DNA of 64,000 nucleotides from Marthasterias glacialis (lineage: Eukaryota > Echinodermata > Asteroidea > Forcipulatida > Asteriidae), in the NCBI GenBank assembly GCA_911728455.2, contig OU452234.1:6710549-6774548 (forward strand), given 5' to 3'. Both the position numbers and the translations under genes were made by a program. Below the pieces are notes generated by a model. The model was not told where the DNA came from. It was given only the letters and a program-made list of their open reading frames with translations, and did no database searches. Shown here one piece after another: positions 35,471 through 48,799 of the stretch. The number at the start of each line of letters is the position of its first letter. The first letter of the stretch is position 1.

Positions 35471-37377
35471 GAGATGTCAATATTCCACAATCGAGCAGTG
35501 TCCCCCCAACATGAAGTTGTCAAAATTTGTGTAAATGAAATTTTCTCTTCATGCACCTTGGCGCATAAGTGTATAAATGTATCGACCGTGAATATTCACA
35601 AAATAAAACTGTTTTCACTTTGAATACAAAATATTTCCTCCTCAAAACATCTGAACAAACAATTTGACAATTAACAGCAAACCAAGGGACTAGCATCTGC
35701 TATAGGTTTCCTGGTTTACAATCCCATAAAAATCTCCTTGCAAGGACCTTGGATATAATTTTCTACATTTTATGAATTCCATCTCTCAATTGTTATTTAA
35801 AAATTGACAGTGTGAATGATTGGAATGGTAAAAAATAATGATAAGTTTCAATCTGAAAGCCCAATTAGCTCACTGATTATCAAGTTTATACTAGCACCAA
35901 TTCAAAAGAGAATATTTTCTGTCCGAAATATGTCAAAGATGAGGCAAAAGCAGTTAAGGTCCTTACAATTTATTGTTGCTTGTTTCGATTGCCATAATCA
36001 AAATAAGCCAGATATAATCATGCACAAAAAGGTTTGATAAAACACACAATTTCTGATCAAGAAGAATACTGAATATTTAAAAATGCTGAGACATGCTCCG
36101 AATTTGGTGACTGCTGATTGCAAAGACATAGCTGTTGACGTTTGATTTTGTTTGTCTCTATTAAGGGGGCAATTCAAAAGTGGGATTGCTTGGAGTGTTC
36201 CAATGAGAATGTTTCCCCGTCCAACTGGGCATGCTCAGTGTACCCAGTCTTGTACATGCAGTATTGTTCTTATCAAAAATGAAAGTAGTTGATGTATACT
36301 TCAGGCCGAAATTACCCAGCCCTGTGTGCTCACATTTCTGAAACACAATCTCCTCTCTGGTACATGTAAGTAATATTTCCAAGACAAGGTCAAAAATAAT
36401 TACACTTAGAATTTTTTTCAGTTGGAGAGAACTTGAAATGATCTATCATTTTTCTAACAAAATCAGAGACAGGCTTCAAGGATGCCATCATGGCACATTA
36501 AAAACCAATAAAAAAAGCGAGGCAATCTCCAAAGTGTTTCCATGGTGACGTTTGAAATTATAGAAAATGTCACAGTTGGTTGCTGCCGTGACAGGATCTG
36601 AAAATCCAGTAAAGAAGCATGAGAGATACATATGTGGTTTTTAGCATGTTTGTGTGAATATTGAAACTGTCCATTTTCGGGAAAAAAAATAAAAATTTTG
36701 CAACACTGCAAAGCCTGTCAGCAAACTAGGAGAAATAATAAATCTATGAAAAACTAACAGAAAGTTGACTTTTAAGAACAAACTTGCCTGAAGAAGCTGC
36801 ATATAATGACAAAAAAGCATGACTGCAGAAAGCATTTTTTGTTATTTCTATTCTGCAAAGCTTTTGAGCTTCAGTATATACACAGCAACAAGAAAACATC
36901 ATAAAATTGGAAAATAAAGTATATAATTAATTTGGTTTAAAAATGGACATAAAATTTGGTTTGCTCTTGGATGATATCATTGAGTAGTATCACATCCAAT
37001 GTGGTTGAAGTTTTATTTATCATTAAGACGCTAATGTAGAGAGCGTTCATCAGTGAAGTGGAAAATCTGAGTTGAAAGGCTGCACGTCAAAATCAGACCA
37101 ACTACAACTACTCGTTTTGTAAGATGCTAATTTATAATTCAAATTATTCTGCTCTTATAATCTGTGAAGACCTTGTTAAAAATTGGCCATTAACATTAGG
37201 TTCTGACAGATGTTAGGAGGCAAAACACTCTGTTCAAAATGACTTTAGGCTTTTGGGATGTGGTTACTATGGAAACTAAGCTGGGGGGATTAGTGTAATG
37301 CAGACATGTTTTTGGAAAATGCAAAATGTGTGTAGCATTTTTAATGCATACATTTCTGGATCGCACCAACAACAACA

Positions 37378-38075
37378 AATGTTCCGTTTCCGATTGCGTG
37401 GCTTTTCAAAACGGGTCAGTAGGTCAGAACTTTATGGTTATGTGGGTTATTTTGTGGGTTTTTTGTGGGGTTTTTTTTTTTACATTTTTTTATTCTAGTA
37501 AGTTTTGCGTTGGATCAAAACTATGGGAAAAAAAACTTTTTCAGAAGGTGCTTTGAAATATATACCAAAAACCACTCCCACCTGCATGACAAACTCTCCC
37601 CCGGAAAGCAGCGCAGTTTTGTGTATACGACAATCACATAACACAGCGTTAAACTCACTCAAAGTTTTGTCAAAAATGTGTAAAGAGAGCAGATTAATTT
37701 TTTGCCCTAGTGTGGTCAAGGCAATGTTAATTAACAGTATGGAATAGTGAAACTGGTATCATGCTATGCACAAATTTGCAGTTGGGAATTGGGAATTTGC
37801 GGCTGGTACTTGGCTGCAGAGCGGTAAGTCACAAAACAGACTCAAACCACTGAAACATCGGTCAATTTTTCTTGATGTGTTCTGGTTTCCATTTCTTTTT
37901 CCGCCTAAATTTTTTTAATTGGTCAAAGTCTGACACTTTTTCGCTGGAATTACCAAATGATTTATTTTTATTCCTTTTGATTTTTTTCCCTTTTTTTTTC
38001 TTTTTAAGCCGAATAAAAAAATGAGGGTCGCGCCGTAAAATTAGGGTTGGTCGGGTAACCGGAAACAGAACATTT
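37378..38075. repeat. TIR element of about 700 bp
   Basis: The left end aaatgttccgtttccgattg and the right end ccggaaacagaacatt form an inverted repeat. Next to each end are T-rich tracts and short GC words (gcgtggc at the left, gtcgcgcc at the right). No transposase frame is recognised. Confidence 0.65.
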
Positions 38076-38179
38076 TCTCTTTTTGGCCTCAGCTTTCATT
38101 ACAAACTCTTCAGATTGATGGAAGAACTACACAGTTGTGACACTGCAAGGTTGGGAGTCAAAATCACTGAGCTATATCA

Positions 38180-38290
38180 CACCTGAAATTTGGCTTAGTA
38201 GAAATAGGTTACAGGTCAAGATGTCATTCTAAGAATACTGTCTGCAATTTTTTCTTGCTATTATTATTTGGCTTAATAGAAAATTAGTTT
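38180..38290. repeat. 'ggttaccag' TIR family fragment
   Basis: It contains tttggcttagtagaaatagg followed by ttacaggtcaagatgtcatt, and tttcttgctattattatttg before a final gctta-containing word. Confidence 0.55.
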
Positions 38291-38580
38291 CTTTGACTTG
38301 GGGAGCTCAAAGCTACATGTATACCATCTCTTTCAAAACCCCATTTAACCCATTAAGAAATAATGCACAGGCTACACAAAACAACTTAGTTTCCATTTTG
38401 ACCGTGCAAGTTGAAATTGTAAATAATTCAACAATGTTTGAAAGTATTACCATGAATATCCGTCTCCCTAATTACCAAAGAATTACATATTGAAGAAGTG
38501 CACTAACTGAAGTACGTACATGTAGGTTGCTCATTTGCTCCAATTATCGAGTGTACCTGTGCAATATATTTACAGGTAAA

Positions 38581-38711
38581 ATCCTGGTGGTAAGTGATGA
38601 CGTTTTGGAGCTGGAAGTGCCAGAATGTAAATGAATGGTATACATACATGAACATGAACATTTGTTACACTGCACTTCCTGCTACAAAACGTCATCACGC
38701 ACCAACAGGAT
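38581..38711. repeat. 131-bp TIR element
   Basis: The ends atcctggtggtaagtgatga followed by cgtttt, and aaaacgtcatcacgcaccaa followed by caggat, are inverted over 26 bp with few differences. A related, decayed copy may lie at 66-140. Confidence 0.85.
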
Positions 38712-38988
38712 AATATCCTTGGGTGAAAATGAATTAATTTGTGTTTCTCTTGTATTGCCCCAAAGGTCGCAACTACAGAGCAGTGCTTCTGTGTACAGAT
38801 GTTTGAAGTTTTAGATCCCTGTTATTGCATGAAACTGTAACGTTGTAATTTATCAAGCTCTTTCAACTCAGAAATTCCTCTTCTTCACCGATAGGTTTTT
38901 TGTTTTCGCTTCTTTCTTTCAACTTTGACTGCATTGGCAAACATTTGCATACAATGCTGTGATTGGTTGAGTTGTATTTCTTATTTAC

Positions 38989-39057
38989 CTTGTTCAGTTG
39001 GTGCAGGGGCTTCCTCTGCTTGTTTCGCCTCTGGGGCTGTTTCCATGGTGACAGCTT
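38989..39057 (-). CDS. Exon C of acidic MGCSSS protein gene
   Basis: On the minus strand the acceptor (actag) is followed by aa gct gtc, and the exon ends gaa caa g before gtaaataag. It is a symmetrical phase-1 exon of 69 nt. The peptide is AVTMETAPEAKQAEEAPAPT, then EQ. Its composition matches exons B and E. It is small, so the call rests on consensus splice sites at both ends, phase compatibility and bias, without homology. Confidence 0.68.
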
Positions 39058-39224
39058 CTAGTTTTAGAGAAAGGCAGTGCATTCACATAAAATGATCAGA
39101 AGATGCATTTATATGAAAGGGTAAAGCATATTAACAAAGCAATTACGCCTCTCAATAATACCACAGCAGTAAGTAATGGCATCATTTGTAAGAGGGCCAA
39201 GAGGACCCATGACTGCTTTCATAT

Positions 39225-39400
39225 GTAAAGCTGTTAAGCGCAAACAAAATCTTGCTTAGCAGTAAACAAATTACCAGCCAAATTTACATTAATTTTACAT
39301 TGCTTGTGACTGGGATCCTCCTTAATTTTGCTTAGCTGATAAATTAATTTGTTGAGCAGATTTTTGTGTTTGGCAGCTTTGTGAAAACCCGCCCCAGGTC
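39225..39400. repeat. 'ggttaccag' TIR family copy
   Basis: It contains gcttagcagtaaacaaatta, ccagccaaatttaca, gtgactgggatcctcctta and a right end gcagctttgtgaaaacc. It lies between exons B and C of the minus-strand gene. Confidence 0.7.
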
Positions 39401-39439
39401 TTATAAAAAGATGTCTGGTAGTCAACACTATTGAATATT

Positions 39440-39735
39440 CAGTGGTGGATCCAGGGGTGGGAGGTGGGTGCATATACACTAATCTGAGCAACTTGTTCAT
39501 GGTGGTTCACACCACCGCAGCTAAGGCCGCCGCACAAGACAACAGTGCATCAGCTGCGCATATGTACCAATCACCACAAAGAATTCACATAGCCACTGGG
39601 ATTAGTGTATATAGGGGGTGCAGTAAAATGTATCCAACACATGCCCTTGAAAAGGCCTCCCTGCTCCTCCACTAACCCCCCTGAAGTATCAATTGTCCCT
39701 CCCCTAATAGCTCTTTAGATCCACCCCTGATAATA
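39440..39735. repeat. Decayed element with nested TIR copy
   Basis: Outer inverted words (gtggatccaggggtgg / ctttagatccacccctgat) delimit about 295 bp. Inside, 39487-39605 resembles the TIR element at 4261-4406 (acttgttcatggtggttcac, accaccgcagct). Confidence 0.6.
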
Positions 39736-39898
39736 ACAGGAATTTATCAGGTGTTCAATACCAGGTATCAAAGGCTGATACACCATTAACTAACCATTAA
39801 CAACTTAATAGCATTCACTTAAAGGTAGTCTACCACAGTTAGTAGATGGATTTTCCCATTTGATTTGATTAGATTAATTTGATTAGATCATTACATAC

Positions 39899-40012
39899 CT
39901 GCTGGTGCAGATTCGTCCGTTCTTGTCTCCGCAGGTTCAGCATCCTCTGCTGGTTTCTCCTCATCTTTCTTTTCCTCCTCTTTCTCAGGTTCAGGCTCTT
40001 TGGGAGATGTTT
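39899..40012 (-). CDS. Exon B of acidic MGCSSS protein gene
   Basis: On the minus strand a strong polypyrimidine tract (tttttttcttccttttttc) precedes the acceptor cttaaaag. The exon (114 nt) begins aa aca tct and ends gca cca gca g before gtatgt, so both introns are phase 1. It encodes TSPKEPEPEKEEEKKDEEKP, then AEDAEPAETRTDESAPA. The Lys/Glu/Pro-rich disordered sequence resembles the low-complexity regions of cortical membrane proteins such as BASP1 or ERICH5. That comparison is by composition only. Confidence 0.78.
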
Positions 40013-40689
40013 CTTTTAAGAAAAAAGGAAGAAAAAAACTCTTTCAAGTGAAGCTACATGACTTGCATTCCTTTGCAAACAGATGATTAAACAATTAAAC
40101 AGTTAAGACCATTTTTAATTAGTAAACTAACCAGTTACAAACACTTGTACATCCCCATCCTAGGTTTCTTGCTATTAATTTACAATTTGATAAATCCAAC
40201 TACATTACTCAAAATATTAATGAGACAGGCTTCCATAGGAAGGCTGTACAAGTACAATGTATCTTTCCAGTAATATTGTAGAACTATAATTTATGCATTG
40301 TTCAGCATTATATATAAAAATCCCTCTGCTTTAAAATGTAGTGTAAAAATTCTTCATTCTTCGATTAAATACCATGATCAAATATTCAATCAAGTCAACT
40401 ATTTTTGAGAAAGAAAAAAAAACACGTTTTCAATTATGAAGAACAAATTATCTGACCTTGAGGCTACAGACAATATTTTCATTTCTCAATCATGTGTGTA
40501 ATTTGCCCGTAAAATTTCATTGATACGGAAGAATTGAGATTACGTCATGAACAATAATTTAATAAAATATCAGCAGAGGAAGATGAGAATAATAATTTTT
40601 GCTTGTGGGTTGAATCAAGGATGTGTTACTAACATCCATCTTCAAAGTTGTTAACGATGCTCGGTCCAATTCCAACTGAACATTTAGAT

Positions 40690-40770
40690 TTAAATTTAAA
40701 ATAGCTATTAGGCTAGATTCATGAAAGCAATAAGCTTTCATTTATGGTATTGCACAAAAACAATCCACCA
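40690..40770. repeat. Dispersed repeat fragment, partner at 61735-61855
   Basis: In order, both places have a cggtccaatt word (here at 40662), catttagattt/gaaattt, an aaagcaataagctttcattt / aaagttattagcttttattt word and ggtattgcacaaaaa / ggtattgcacgaaaa. Both are old copies of the same repeat. Words from the same neighbourhood (gactc-gatgat-gattgagctt) also occur at 45400 and 61697. Confidence 0.6.
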
Positions 40771-43232
40771 ATTACATTTACACATAGACCACTAAGCTTG
40801 CATGGTGACACAAAAAACAGTGTATGTAATAAAAACACAAAACTAGGCAATTTAATACAGTTTGAAGGACATTGTATGGTTTGGTTTGCCTGATGGTCTA
40901 GACAATAGGTCCCTTATCTGAATGCTTAGTGGCTATTAAAGGAGTTGGTGTCAATCGTCTTGAAATAGCTCATTCTTCTTGTCTTAAACATTTTATTTGA
41001 TGCAAATTGCTCAAGCTTTGCAAAGAATAATAAATTAAATGCATAACAGGACATGTAACTTTGTATTAGCAAAAGAAAAGAGGAAGGGTTAAGTGCAGAC
41101 TTTTTTGTACCAGGTACAGTGTTTTTTCACTTTCATTCGGCAACGCTTTCTTCTTTTTTTTCCAAAGAGGATCAGCTCACAAGCTGCATGCCTGACTAAA
41201 ATAAAACAATTCACCGTTTTGTTTTGTTTTGAGGATTTTCTTTACTCGAAAACATGAACAACTACATGCAGTTTACTGAAATTTTGGCTAGTCGGTTGTA
41301 ATGTGTACTCATTGAAAACTAGACAGAGGGCTGGAAAGTGGAAATAATGCACTCTTCTAAAATCCAATGATATATCACGCATTTGAAAAAACTATTACCC
41401 TATCAACATTTATACCAATGTCAATATATATTACATGGAATCATCTGATAAAATCTAAAGTCTAAGTGTTACCAAATGCAAATTTACCTCCCTACCCTAT
41501 ATACTTCAAACGCAAATATTTTGGTTTCAAACTCTATAGAGGTATATAAGTACCTCAGGTGGTATGGATTGACTCTTGTTGCTATGTTTATGAACATAAA
41601 TATTGCCTTGTTACTATGGGCAGAGAATGACCTTATCTTAGGAATATTTGGCTGTGATAGGAGGTTACGAACTCCTACCACTCTAGGAATATCTTGTACA
41701 TATTAGTATTACTGACACATATGTCTGTATTATGTATGAATGTACATAACATTGTGTGCTTCGTGACCTACATGAAGCAGTTATTTAACATTTGCTTGAG
41801 GTTGAGTTTGACTTTGGTCAATAATTGATTGCAAAAAAGTGACTGCGCACTGGGGTATTTCTTGGCAGACAAGTTACTAATACTATATTTTGTAATTGTA
41901 TATTTTGTATCATACATGTCAAATACCATATAAAATAAAGAACTGTAAAAATAAACACTTAATAAGTTTTGAGATGTACCCATTTCTATAACAAAAGTTG
42001 ATACAAAGTTCAGGGTTCTTTCCAAGGTTTTTACAAAACTGGGGGGCATTCTGGACCCCTAATTTGCAAGTGTGGCCAAAGCCCGCCGAATGCGGGCTGA
42101 AGCATGCATGCCAGGTCCTCAGAATGTGTTATTTGATGTTTATGTTTGGTTTGAAAAACTGTAACTGTGCAATCTGGAGCATTTAAAATGGTTTTATGTT
42201 ATGTTTTTGTGAATGGAGGGAAAACCCTGATATTGGTGCTTGCTCAGTATACACGTATGATTTTATTTTTCTTCCTGACTGTGTACAAATGACCAGTACA
42301 TGTATGCCCGCAGGAAGTCCAGGCTCTGTGGCTCATGTGAAGTGCTCTAATGGAAATTATGAAGTCAATCGCATTAGTTTCCTCAACTGAAATCCAAAGA
42401 AGTACAAGATTTAATACTTGGTATGGTTGAACTAATGCAGTGTCCTAAAAACCTGAAACAAAACCACTCTCACTGACTTGTCTCCATTGAGCCAAAATAC
42501 AATGAATAAACAATGGTGGAAGCCTCTCGATGTCTCGTAATCCTCTTCTTGGAACAAAAGGAAAAAGGTCTGGAATTGGGGATTACACATAATAACCACA
42601 CAATAGCCAAACATTTGTAAAATACTGAGTTGTCCTGTTTGTGTGGGTAAAATGAACCAATACACGACGTTTTCGTGCTCTGTGCATGCTCAGCAGTGGA
42701 ATGTCCGATTTTACACAACTTTTCATATTTTATTGTTGCCCGTTTGCTGGCTCGAAAAAAATAGCTTTATGAATACATATCAGCCAACACCAACTGGTTG
42801 ATAAGTTCTTTACCAGTTAACACCTTTATGAAATGAAAACATCTTTGACAGTGGCTAAGATATAAATCTAAAAAAAAGTTTTAAAAAAATGAACACTAAT
42901 ACAGAACAGCAGATTTTCCTGGTGTACACTTTGTTAGGTAACATATTTAACATATTTCTCCTTCCATTTTGTTTCTCCCTTAAGAAAGCAAAATATTTGG
43001 CAGGAAAGACTTCCTGTAGGAAAGATTTCATAGGGAAAGATTGCTCTAATGTCATGGTAAAAAAATACAAAACTCATATTGAGTTTTCATTGAGGAATAG
43101 AGCAAGGATTGAAGTAACATCTGATTTGTACACTACAGTGCATATAAGATGGGCTCATGTTCACTAAGACTCATCTTTTAAAGTTCCATTGTCAATATTG
43201 ATCATTTTGTATTGTAACATCCCACTTTTCTT

Positions 43233-43999
43233 AGGGGCTATTCGGAATAACTCAATCTTAAACAATTTTGACTACTTTTTGAAATTGTTTTGACCAATCC
43301 ATCCACCTAAATTTTGGATTTTAAGAAAATTGATTGACTGTTCCTTACTAAAAGCCAAGCAGCAGAAAAAGCAGTCTCTTTGGGGACTTTGGGGACTTTG
43401 GGGGAAGAGTTATGATGCGCAGATTTGTCACTATCATCTTTTGCTTTGTCCAAAATTGTTCCAAATCTGGTGGAATCTCGCACATGACATGTATGACAAC
43501 GGCCATGTTTATCGCAACAAGCACTACACTAAAGGTCTTCAATTTACGCAACAAGCACTGTTTTTACTGGGGAGTGAATGCCACTGATGTACCATGCTGT
43601 ACTGCACGCATATGCCTGAGTTACAGCTAAAAAACCCAGACCAAATACCGACTTGAAATGAAGTGTACTTCGCTGTTAACGCCAATACAACCCAACGTCC
43701 CCCGTAAGCTCTGAGGGTCACTCACATGACCTCCCGATCTGTCTACCATTTGAACGAGGTTGACTAACGAGACTGGTCAACGATCGAGACAAGGTTGACC
43801 GACAACAACTGAAAGCACTGATGATCTGAAAGAGGGCACCAGGTGTACTTATTTTAATTGAGTATTTCCTCTTTTTGTTTTGAAATTTTATTTACAAAAA
43901 AAAAGGAAAGAATTAATTAATTATTCCTTTTGACCCACCCATCAACAATTTCAAAAATTAAACAGGATCCTAAAACACTGTTTGTTCTGAATAGCCCCT
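43233..43999. repeat. TIR element of about 770 bp
   Basis: The ends aggggctattcggaataact and gtttgttctgaatagcccct are inverted repeats. Further in, tttttgaaattgttttgacc and caacaatttcaaaaattaaa also correspond. The interior has three tandem ggggactttg units (about 43381-43402). There is no transposase frame. Confidence 0.8.
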
Positions 44000-44009
44000 C
44001 AGAAACCAA

Positions 44010-44075
44010 GATTGATACATATTTTAAGATCAATCTTATTTTTTAAGCTCTTTGTGAAATCGTGCCCTGCAATAG
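44010..44075. repeat. Solo end of the 684-1172 TIR family
   Basis: It contains ttttaagatcaatcttattt and agctctttgtgaaatcgtgc. It lies only about ten bases outside the element at 43233-43999, suggesting insertion next to it. Confidence 0.6.
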
Positions 44076-46639
44076 ACCCCTAGCACATGAGGTTCCTTTC
44101 CTTATGAAGAATGGCATTTACCTATTCAGCACGTTTAGAAAAGAAATTCTGAACCTGACAATGTGTGTAGTATGATGTTCCTTGCAAAATAACCTCAAGT
44201 TATTTTTTAAAATCAATGGGTTACAAAAGCCTCAGCCCATTTCTTATCCATTTAAAGTCAGTGTTATGTAGACCAGATCATGGATATTGTTTCTGCCGAG
44301 AGTTGCATGTTTGGTTATTGAGCTCCAAACAAAATCCAATGCCTTAATTAAATTGTTTTCTAACTTGTGACTTCACTAAAACCATCAATTGCTTCCCTCC
44401 AGCTAAGAGTACAGAGTACTATATTTCGCTGATCAGGGCATAAAAATAAATGGTCTGTGGTTTTTGTTAGGTTTGTACCTTCAAAAAGTTGTTCAGTTTG
44501 TAAATGTTTTCACTTAAAATCAAATTTTATCACGTTCTTTATAAAATAGACTCCAAAATTAAACTAGACTGTTGCCAACTGCTGTAGTTTGTTCACTACA
44601 CGATGTTAGATTTGAACAATAAAATATACCATTTCGAAATGGGAATTTTAAAATATTAAATTACATTTTATTTTTCAATGAAGGGAAGGTATTTTATGCA
44701 AATGAATGAGTGCTGTATGCACAACTCCACAAAATGAAAGATCAAATGATAAGACAGGACCACTCCATAAACATTCCGTTGACCTTGAACGAATAGCCTG
44801 CAAATATGGTTGCCATGGTAGTATAAGACTTTTAAGCTCATCAGTAGTGGTGAATGTTTTATGAATTTCTTGAAGAGATATAATGGCAATATCATCATCA
44901 ATCCAAAGGTAAAATGCATTTACCGTCACACATAAAAAAGTTTCCACATCTGTCATCTGTGATCATAAAAACGCTGAATTTTGTCATGCAGCACTAAAAA
45001 AAGTTATTACATAGTTGTTTATGACTTAATTACTCTTTCCTGTGCAATGGTTTCTAAAGATGTTGTCTATATATGGAAGTTTGTATTACTATTAATTTGT
45101 TTTAAAGTTTTAAAACAATTTTCTGCAATTTTATTGTCAGCATTTAAAGTGGCAAATCCATCCAAAATGTTCTTGTAAAGGTACACTACAGGATTGGTAT
45201 TCATCCCCAAACAGTTGTATTAGTATCAGTCTGAAAGCTAACTGATGATGAAGTTCATGCCAGTACCAATCTTCCACAGATATATTTTTGTCTGAAATAC
45301 TGTCAAAGTCGGGAAAGTAGAATTTGAAGACCAAGATTTTAATTTTGGCTGTAACAATCACAATTAAGGAGTGTGCGCATGGCTTTTCACTATTTTCTCC
45401 TGACTCAGATGATGGATTGAGCTTAAATTTTCCCATGTTTGTATTTCATGTATATAATGATAAACATCTCAAAGTCGAGAAAGGTGACAAATAAATTCAG
45501 GAATTAATGACTCAATGAAACGGCTGTACCAATAACAAATGTTGACAGTTCTGTGTTTGATTTTCTAAAATATGGAATTTTGGCTGTGGGGCGAATTCGT
45601 CACTTAGTGAAAATGGTGACAACATTATCAACCAGAGGGGTATCTGAGTGTCCTTTGTGAACCTCCTGTGTCGTCTTTAACAAGAATTTGACATTCTGAG
45701 CTATATTTTTGATACATCTGTCCTTAAATTTCCAGCAGATTTGGCTACCTTGTTTCCAGACTGACAACTTGTATTGTAGATACGCAGTTGATAACTTGAT
45801 AAGTCATTTGAAGTTATTTCATTCCCAATGCTAAATTTGATTTCATTGATATCAATTAGAGAACAAAGATACCTTTATTGTGTAGGTTTGTCTATTTATT
45901 TCCCACGATGCTCGTTATCGTTGCGATGACTATAGTAATTGTCACCTTCACTAAGACATAACAACCGACACAGTCTGTTATTGTATGTTTTCTGTTGGGT
46001 GTAAGTGGCAAACTTCCTGTTCTTCAGAAGCAATTACCTTGTCTCTGTGGGTTTTTTGTTTGTTTTGTTTTTTCAATCATTTCTAACTCTTAGCCTTCTG
46101 GAATATATCCGTAGATCATAATCATAGTGTTTTCATATTCATAAGTTGCATTTTGGTGATTTTGGATGGGGTTTTGGGGGGTTAAAACATACAAGTTTTA
46201 CAATTCCCGATTGCCATTTCAACAATTATAAATTCTTACCCACATTTAAAAAAAACTGTCACAGCCATATGTTATAGGCCTACTCATACAAATATTACCT
46301 CCCTTTTCATGACTATAAAAACAATGGCAATGTCACAACATTTGTTTGGTATTAAGAAGAATGTTGTTTTAAAAGAAATTTAGCACGGAGGGACCTGTAT
46401 TTTATTAATTAATTCTTTTGAAAAGTGGGTGAGCAAGAAAAAATCACCTTGCCCTATAACTGCTGAAATGCCCACACACAGCTTTTCTGCTTTATGTGTG
46501 TTGATCCAATCTTACTCAGTGGTCTAAAAGTCAAGTTTTCAGTTTCATCACCTTCCATCTACATGTATGGTTCAGTCAACAAAAAAGCAAAATTTAAATG
46601 CCTCAATCTTTTGCATGTAAAGCTCTAACTGTGCTGGTT

Positions 46640-46850
46640 GAATGTCCCCTTTTAACATCAGGCCTGATACTTCACGGAGGCAACGGTGGCAATTGTCTCT
46701 GTTGCCCCTGGTCATTGCCTTGGTGCCCTTGAAAGTTTCTAATAGAAATCTACAATCAATTTTCTCATAGAGCCGCCCTTTATCAAGACGAAAAAGGCTT
46801 TGATGCCCTTGCCCTTTCAAGAACGAAGCAATCGGGCCTGTAACAGCCAA
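46640..46850. repeat. Dispersed repeat, copy 2 of a diverged pair
   Basis: It is homologous to 35283-35470, in the same orientation. The best-preserved words are cctgatacttcacggaggca, tgcccctggtcattgcc and gccctttatcaagacgaaa. Identity is roughly two-thirds by eye. Confidence 0.7.
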
Positions 46851-47663
46851 CTGGCCAAAAGCAACCCTTGTTTGGATTCTGATAAGTTGAAAGGCATTGG
46901 TTTGAACAATCTATACTGTTAAGTCATCCACACTTACACACACATGTAAATTGTTCCTCTTCAATGCTAATTGTTCGGCAAAGACAATCTGCCTGAATGA
47001 GGTTTCCTATCATCACCATAGGCAAGGTAAACAGCAGACAACATGTGAGGACTTTAATCTATTGTTTGTGCTTTTGTAAACACAGCATAGCTAGCTATGA
47101 TGCATTTTTGATTAATACAACAGTACCAAGTTATACATCACATCAACTTTGCCATTTAATGCTGTCTGCTTATTTTTCTGTCCGGTGCTTGTGTCAGTCA
47201 ACTCAGAGGTACACAAACTCATTCTATTCTGTTGATTCAACTTAAAAGAATGTTACAAGGTAGAATTGACTTTAGGGCTCTATCTATTTGTGTTTTGCAT
47301 TCTGTTTGTAACTGAGACCCTACCGTGTTTGTATGGAATTAGTTCGAAAGAATGTCTGTAGTCTGAACAAAATTTATTAGGAATGCAAAGTACATTTCAA
47401 CCCTTAAAAGATCAAAGCGCCTGTGTCTACTTGCATCAATGCTATCAAGGCAACTATATGTACAAGAAATGGCCATACAACTGCAAGAGACAAAAGGTTT
47501 GCCCTTGTCTCGTTCAGTCATAACTAGGTCATGTCCAAAAGTGAAAATTTCTTCAATTATATAATGCGAAAAAAAAAAAAAAAAATTACTGTTCTGATTT
47601 TTCCAAGAATTTTCCCTGGATATAGGATGTGAAACCTGCATAGTCTTGGTTATGGCAGTAAAA

Positions 47664-47792
47664 GACCGATCCATTAAGCCCCACCCTTGCTGTACTGACC
47701 AATCACAGACATGATTGCGCAAACAAAAGTCTGACAAACGGGTTAGTGCATATGGCGCGCATGCACAGTGGGCGGGGCTAAATGGATCGGTC
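47664..47792. repeat. CCAAT-bearing TIR element, copy 3 (129 bp)
   Basis: The ends gaccgatccattaagcccc and ggggctaaatggatcggtc are inverted with one mismatch. gaccaatcacagac lies near the left end. It is the shortest and best-preserved copy of the family at 19593 and 21356. Confidence 0.9.
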
Positions 47793-48799
47793 TCTTTATA
47801 GCGAGGTCTCTAAATCTAGTTGTTACACTTCACAGTTTTGTATTAATAATAACATTAATAATAATAATAATAATTTGGGAGGCTAATCATCCTTACAGGC
47901 AGCTGAGAAGCTGAATTGTGAAGGACGATGCCGTACATGTTCAGGCTACAGGCATTTAAGGGCACCTTTGGCAGCCAGCCGCATATGACCACGGAGCACA
48001 GACTGAGAACGAAAGTGTTAGGTTTTTCCGGAGGGAGGAAAATGGATGGCCTGGAGAAAAACCCTTGAGGCACAGGAGAGAACTAACGCACAACTCAACT
48101 CCCATATGGCCCGAGTCGTGAATGGCTCAAACATTGGTTAGGGACACATTAGTGAGAGGCGAGTGCTTAACACACATGCGCAACCATGTCACCCAAGTTT
48201 TAATCCAGTTTTACCTTTGCATAGTCCAGTTTGTCTCATTTCGCTATTTGGAGGCTAAAGTTGCTACCCATAATTCCAACATTTTCACCATATTTGAGGA
48301 ATACTAATGCAGGCAAAGTTGACTCATTCATTTATATGCTGATTAAATACTGATTACACATAATAAACTGGGTACATAATGCTATTGAGAAATTAATATT
48401 AAAAGTTAAGGGTGCTGAAAAGAACTGTCTGCTGGTATTCATATCATATGCATTTTTTTTAAATGATAGCCTAAATAAACCTTAATGTTGAAGTAGTTAA
48501 AGGTTAACATATGATCTTTCCCTGCCTTTCACGTCTGTGGACTGTGGTTCAATTCCCACCTTAGACAAAAGTTTCTCACATTGTTTAAAACCACCTTTTG
48601 CTGAACCCAGTTTCATAAAAGCTGTTTACTGATAAGTACATTCTTGCGCTTAATATCCAGCAGAGAATTGTGCGAAGTCAAAAGTGTATTTCAAAAACGA
48701 TCAAGAATATTTGACAGCACTCATAAAAGATTTGCACTGTTGTGTTATTCATATGCTAACAATGATCGCCCAAGGTAGTGTGCTTTTTGCTTTACTTAA

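Larger units (their letters stand above)
34619..38988. other. Intron of the MGCSSS gene
   Basis: It contains the 240-bp fold-back (34779-35016), a C run (35124-35137), a repeat with a second copy at 46640 (35283-35470), a TIR element (37378-38075), a 'ggttaccag' family fragment (38180-38290) and a 131-bp TIR element (38581-38711). No extra exon is defended. Confidence 0.55.
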
